A stretch of 24,810 nt of DNA, taken from contig JNEU01001080.1 in NCBI GenBank assembly GCA_000697475.1, positions 1 to 24,810 of the forward strand, given 5' to 3'. This document shows positions 20,493 to 24,810 of this stretch, piece by piece (position 1 is the first letter of the stretch; every line of letters starts with the position of its first letter). The notes beneath the pieces are model-generated. The model saw only the letters and a list, made by a program, of their open reading frames with translations. It had not been told where the DNA came from and searched no databases. The DNA is from Lichtheimia corymbifera B2541. Lineage: Eukaryota; Mucoromycota; Mucoromycetes; Mucorales; Lichtheimiaceae. Made by a program: the position numbers and the translations under genes.

Positions 20493-21843
20493 TTAGTTGT
20501 TGAGTAAAGGTTGTCGCTGGTCAGTATCGTCACGATCGATTGTATCATCCTTGCGACGCCGACAGCAGCCACAAAGCTTACGAGCCAAGAACTTGCAGGA
20601 GGCAACCGTGATGTCCTTGATATCTCGGAAAATGTTTGATTTGCTGTTGATAACACGCTCAGGTCGTAGTCGATGTCGATTGTCGATCAGGACTCGAATG
20701 CAAGCCTACGATATCACAACAATGAGTCAAAGAATCCCACATATACAATGATACAACTTACAATGACCGCCGTCAATACACCCAATGCTGTGCTAGCCGA
20801 GATAAGAAACATGATGATTTGTTGATATCGTACGGCCGACATTACAGGAGCACCACCAAGGATTTGACCCGTCATCATACCAGGGATAGAAATCAAACCA
20901 ATGACTGACATTTGATTGATGGTTGGCAACATGGCAAGACGTACAGCTTCCACAGCAATCGATCGACCCGCCTCCCATCGACTCGCACCAAAAGCAAGGT
21001 AGGTTTCAATATGCTCCTTTCGCGTACTGACACTTGATAGGCAAGTAGAGAGCGCAACGGCCATACCACTCATCATATTCCCCAGCAACATACCCATGGT
21101 TGGAATAAAGGTCTCTGGAATCCAAAAGGGGTTCTGCTCCATGGCGAATCGGCTACCAATGATACCGATCAAAAGTGTTGAAACTGCTGTCGATAATAGC
21201 ACGGCCATAAACTAGAGAGACAGAGAGAGACATCAACGTCAGTAATCCTCTTTTCACTCAATAAAATCCTTCCATTTACAACATACCATGCCAGGAAAGG
21301 TTTGCTTAGACTTGTTGTATACGGTTTCATATGCACCCAGGAAGATAAGGACAACTATATTCATTGGATGAGTGGATATACATAGGTGTCATTATCTCCA
21401 TCATCTTACAGGTCATCAGCATAATGATTGCAGGATGGCGGGCTTTAAACACGTCTTCCAAGATGAATCCCTAATACTAATCGGTAAGACAATCGGATCT
21501 GATAAAACCGAAGAGATGGGACTTACCATGATAGTGAGCTGTACAAGACATCGAATGGCTGCAATGATTAATGACTTTTCAAGCTTTAAACCAAGCAGTA
21601 ACGACATAATGCCTAATAGCAAGAAACAAATGAATACGGTGAACACAAGGTACGCGTGACTCAACACACACACACACACCACACGGCATATATGAGTTGC
21701 TTACCGTTGATCAGAATGAAGGTAGAAGCGATCGCCACATTTTGCCACCCCAATTCAGGTTGTTTTCCATAGTCATGCACCTCCTCTGTGCTGGTTGTAT
21801 TGCTTGCTTGCAACCCGGTTAACTCGAGTAGAAACGATGTCAT
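20493..21843 (-). CDS. UPF0014 / FetB-like integral membrane permease
   Basis: Exons: 21843-21705, 21612-21527, 21470-21410, 21354-21287, 21211-20762, 20705-20493; 1017 nt, 338 aa. Conserved family blocks: GLKLEKSLIIAAIRCLVQL (55-73), FLGAYETVYNKSK (100-112), GSRFAMEQNPFW, FIPTMGMLLGNMMSGMAVALS (153-173), TYLAFGASRWEAGRS, and SIPGMMTGQILGGAPVMSAVRYQ. About seven hydrophobic spans are visible. The bacterial relative FetB pairs with an ATPase (FetA) in iron handling, and the plant relatives STAR2/ALS3 act in aluminium tolerance. No ATP-binding partner is in this window, and the fungal role is not established. The C-terminal tail is basic and Cys-rich (LCGCCRRRK) and ends QRQPLLNN, which resembles a dileucine sorting signal; that point is inference. 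Intron 1 (21704-21613) contains a CA microsatellite. Only the acceptor at 21613 joins FILIN to GIMSLLLG in frame. Confidence 0.93.
21662..21679. repeat. CA/GT dinucleotide microsatellite inside a permease intron
   Basis: An alternating AC run of about eight repeats lies inside intron 1 of the permease gene. It is close to the donor side of a 92-bp intron, the longest in that gene. Confidence 0.7.
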
Positions 21844-22804
21844 TAGGGATTCTGAGTTTTAGACAAGGGGGTGGAAAGTAAAAAGCGAGGGTGTAAAAAG
21901 AAGGAAGAAAGGAATCTGAGACTAACGGGCTCAAAGTGTCCGAGACGACAAAAACCTTGTCGATCCCCCATAGAGTTTCAGCTTCTTCAATCACATGATA
22001 TCAAAACCTCTTATTACTACCACTACTGCCACCCACCCTACCATTCATATTCATTCTCTTTCATCCATAGCTAGATCATTGAGGTTGTTGTAGTAGAGGT
22101 AGAAATTAATTTCCAGAATCATACTACATTTAAAGATAAATCATCCTTTTGCAGAGGCGCACATGGCTCCATCATATGACTACACCTAGTTCCCTGATCC
22201 CGGGCTTGCTGTCGTATGTGTTGCGTCCCATTTTGAACGATATATCAACCTTCCACCATCACGAAGAGACATTGTAATACCATGGACTAGTGGATGCTGC
22301 TTATCAAAATGATTGGATTATGCACTTGAATGCATGCACCATGCACATGTGAAGACGGCATCCACATATGCCCCATATACTAGTGCAGTGAAATATCCCT
22401 ATGATTGTATGTTGATGATCCCATTGACTTTTTTCTCCGAGCGAGGTACCCTATATCTGTACTTTTATATTATTGTCGTATATGTAAGGATATGGATAAA
22501 GGCCATGCTGACAATACCTAGGTGTATGGGTGAAGGCACTGCATGCATCTACATATACCACAGGTCTCTTGGATCAAACCATCAGGTGATCACACAGTGA
22601 CCCTGTAGATGACGACCACGGAAAGGGGTACCTTTCGTCATTATCACACCATCTCCACGTGATCTTGACACGTTTATTTTTGCATGCTTCTGTCATCCAG
22701 ATACTCCTTCATCATTGACAAATGGTATGAGCAGTAACTTTGGCCTATGTATGCATAGACTTAGGCTCCTGGTCTATGCGCCCCAACACTTTATCAGCTC
22801 ATGC
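21844..22804. other. Upstream region of the permease gene
   Basis: This stretch of about 960 bp has no frame with a recognizable domain. The proximal part should be the permease promoter and 5' UTR. The rest is AT-rich and may be the eroded 5' part of the element that follows. Confidence 0.45.
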
Positions 22805-23160
22805 ACGAATTTATCAGTGCATCATCCTCATAGAAATACCCACGCCCACCGTGCAAATAAAAGATGTTGTCGCCACTTATTCTACGCCCAACAACCTCCT
22901 TCCTCTTGCATACTCTTTTGATTGATTACAAATGCTCAACCTCTGCTGAAAAGCTGATGTTGTGGTCATTCATAGTGCTTCATTTATATCCTACTCTCAT
23001 TGTCGTATTGTGATATTGTATTCTTGTAATGAGGCAAGACCCCTTATATATGACTTGATGAATCACTACTCATACACATTACCTTCTTTTTACTTTTGAT
23101 ATAGCTATCGCCCGTGAGGCATCTGCAAAGATTGGGCTTCGGTGCCATGGTCTGCTGTCG
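22805..23160 (+). repeat. Dispersed element copy 2
   Basis: Plus-strand counterpart of the copy at 15840-16200, sharing a 20-bp identical core and two further collinear blocks. Between the second and third blocks a GTAATG...TTTTGATATAG stretch (about 23027-23103) has intron-like ends, and a coding-like segment (AIAREASAKIGL) follows. This again suggests a once-coding, intron-containing ancestor. Reading frames are interrupted. Confidence 0.68.
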
Positions 23161-24290
23161 GATTCTGAAATTGACATGATTGCATTGTCGATATGGTGTA
23201 TATACATGGGCCAGGCACGAACCTATATCCAAAGCCGTTGTGCTAATCCATACGTCATCAGTATCATAACCTCCCACTTGGCCATCAGCGTCTAATTGGA
23301 AGCAACAAATGGTGCGATGGTATGCGTTTTAGATGCTGTTCTTAAATCATAGGCGCGTTACTACCAAAGCGCCATTCAAGGGAACGACACTGTCTTGTAA
23401 AGAAGTAACAATCGCAAATGTTGTTAGTCTCATACAACCTCAGCAAAACAAGTGGAAGTTGACCCAGACATCATCTCAATCAAGAAGATTGCCACTAAGT
23501 TCAATTACTTTGTACCAATTTTTACGAGATCCCACGTGGTGACTCTGGGGAATACATCAGCAGTGCTCAACAGGCGAGAACTTTCCCCATCCATTGTTGT
23601 CAAATTTCAGCATCCAGCCGACGAGGCTTTTATAAGAAGCAACAAACTACTACATTCGAACATACGTCAGGTGCAAACAGGATCCCATTATATTGGTATT
23701 TTGCATTGACATCAAGCTATTGATGGAAGGCAAACGTATCGGCCATATCACCGGTTGATTTTCGTCCCCGTGCGAGGCTTGGAGCATCTGCATGCTGCAT
23801 TGTATATGGTCATCATTTTCATCATTTTCAATTGATATACAATGGAGATCAGTCAAATGTTACTGGATGGTGAGTTATCATACATACAAAGACAAAAAGG
23901 CTCAGCTATACAACCTAATCGTGCCTCTTTTAATATCGATCTCTATAGTCAAGCTTTCGAAAATCTGGTAGTACCGACGACTAGGTGGCAATTGCGGAAA
24001 CAAATGGCCTTATGTGCCGGTTCACTCATATCCAAGATACCTTCAGTCCTCACGTGCCAGCATGGCAAAAACTTTATTTGACCGTGTTATCAACTATGGT
24101 GAGCAGGGCGTCCGTCACAACCACTACAAGGGGAATCTACAAGTCGTGTTACGCCCTTGCAACAACGCTCGAGGTGCCGCACCCGTATCCGAGCTGAAAA
24201 GTTCGATTGAAGCTTTACGACAGACACCGATTACATCAACGACACATCATTGTCATCAGAATATATTATGCTTAAAATAAAAGAAGATGG
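23161..24290 (+). pseudogene. Degraded coding-like tail of the same element, family unknown
   Basis: Successive plus-strand frames are open but broken by stops and shifts. One (about 23452-23709) contains PSIVVKFQHPADEAFIRSNK, which has the look of an RNA-binding or retroelement ORF1-type beta-alpha unit. Another (about 24060-24270) contains VRHNHYKGNLQVVLRPCNN. An AATAAA (24276-24281) overlaps the last stop. I cannot name the family. That this belongs to the repeat just upstream is inferred from adjacency and orientation only. Confidence 0.35.
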
Positions 24291-24810
24291 TTTATTGATT
24301 ACAATACTAGAATAAACGAGCAGCTGTTGGTTTCCTAAAGCCAAGACTAAAGTACTCACAGGGATGACCAACGAGAAGGTCGCCACTCAACCATCCCCAA
24401 CCTCTACCTGTAGGCACCAATTCCAGGTCGACGAGGCGCTTGTATACGTCACTTTAGTCCAAGATAAGGTTGCAGTTACCCACATCCCATCCTAGCCAAG
24501 GTGCCGGACTTGACGCGCCAAAACCTCATTGGGAAGAAACCATACAGATAGAAAAGTGTAGCAAAGTGTGATCAGTGAATACATGTTTTTAAGAGCATAA
24601 CATACCTTCCCCTCCAGTTTCCTCCAGTGAATCCTTTAGCATTACCCAACAAGAGCCACTTGTTGGTATCTTTGGATAGCGGTCAATTTATTAGTGCACC
24701 CTGGACACTGCTACCGGTCTGCGTTTCGTCCTCGGCCAAACGCCCATGCAACACGCCGACACGTGGTGGGCAGCCAGTTTACGAGGAATGGCCAACATCC
24801 TTGCTACCTT
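24291..24810 (-). pseudogene. Possible degraded or partial gene at the window edge
   Basis: Minus-strand reading from the right edge gives LAEDETQTGSSVQGALIN, a stop, then KDTNKWLLLGNAKGFTGGNW in the same frame. A GTATGT donor-like site follows. About 200 bp further on, after a CAG acceptor-like site, comes GRGWGWLSGDLLVGHP. The composition looks coding, but a stop interrupts it and the 5' part lies outside the window. The family is not recognized. Confidence 0.3.

Noticed and set aside
20714..20761. Alternative C-terminus of the permease by reading through the last intron
   Set aside because: Read-through gives a short tail ending at 20714, whereas splicing at 20761-20706 continues a family-like sequence (ACIRVLIDNRHRLRPERV).

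Overview
The window is nuclear DNA of a filamentous fungus, most likely an early-diverging Mucoromycota-type lineage. The evidence is many short introns (47-164 bp, GT-AG), all of which join conserved protein blocks in frame, and a set of typically fungal proteins: a cell-wall-integrity MAP kinase kinase, Rax2, an HSF-type transcription factor, Rrp1 and Aip1. The lineage is inferred from gene content and intron style, not from a marker gene. Six genes with 35 introns were reconstructed by hand. Every splice model closes in frame.

Layout. 1-1480 is repeat DNA: a 91-bp minisatellite built from degenerate 10-mers, then about five diverged copies of a 160-190 bp unit. 1620-2675 holds a possible retroelement relic and the promoter side of the first gene. 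2676-4132 (+) is an Mkk1/Mkk2-like MAPKK. 4408-5759 (-) is an HSF-type transcription factor convergent with it, and their 3' ends probably overlap. 6511-13413 (-) is a 1853-residue Rax2 protein with an unusually long cytoplasmic tail, eight copies of a V/F-R-W motif and a C-terminal SH3 domain. 13414-16440 has no intact gene; part of it is a decayed coding-like element.

16453-17595 (-) is RRP1, 17832-20139 (-) is AIP1 and 20493-21843 (-) is a UPF0014/FetB-like membrane permease. These three genes lie head to tail. They are bracketed by two diverged copies of one dispersed element in opposite orientation, about 15840-16200 and 22805-23160. The right end to 24810 is degraded coding-like sequence with stops and frame changes.

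Functionally, the left half carries three genes that could touch polarized growth and wall stress: a wall-stress MAPKK, an HSF-family regulator and a cortical polarity marker. Co-regulation is only an inference from adjacency. The right half holds ribosome biogenesis (Rrp1), actin turnover (Aip1) and a membrane permease of unknown fungal role. I found no tRNA, rRNA or CRISPR features. The strongest candidate for something not well described is the Rax2-SH3 receptor-like architecture with its repeated RW motif.
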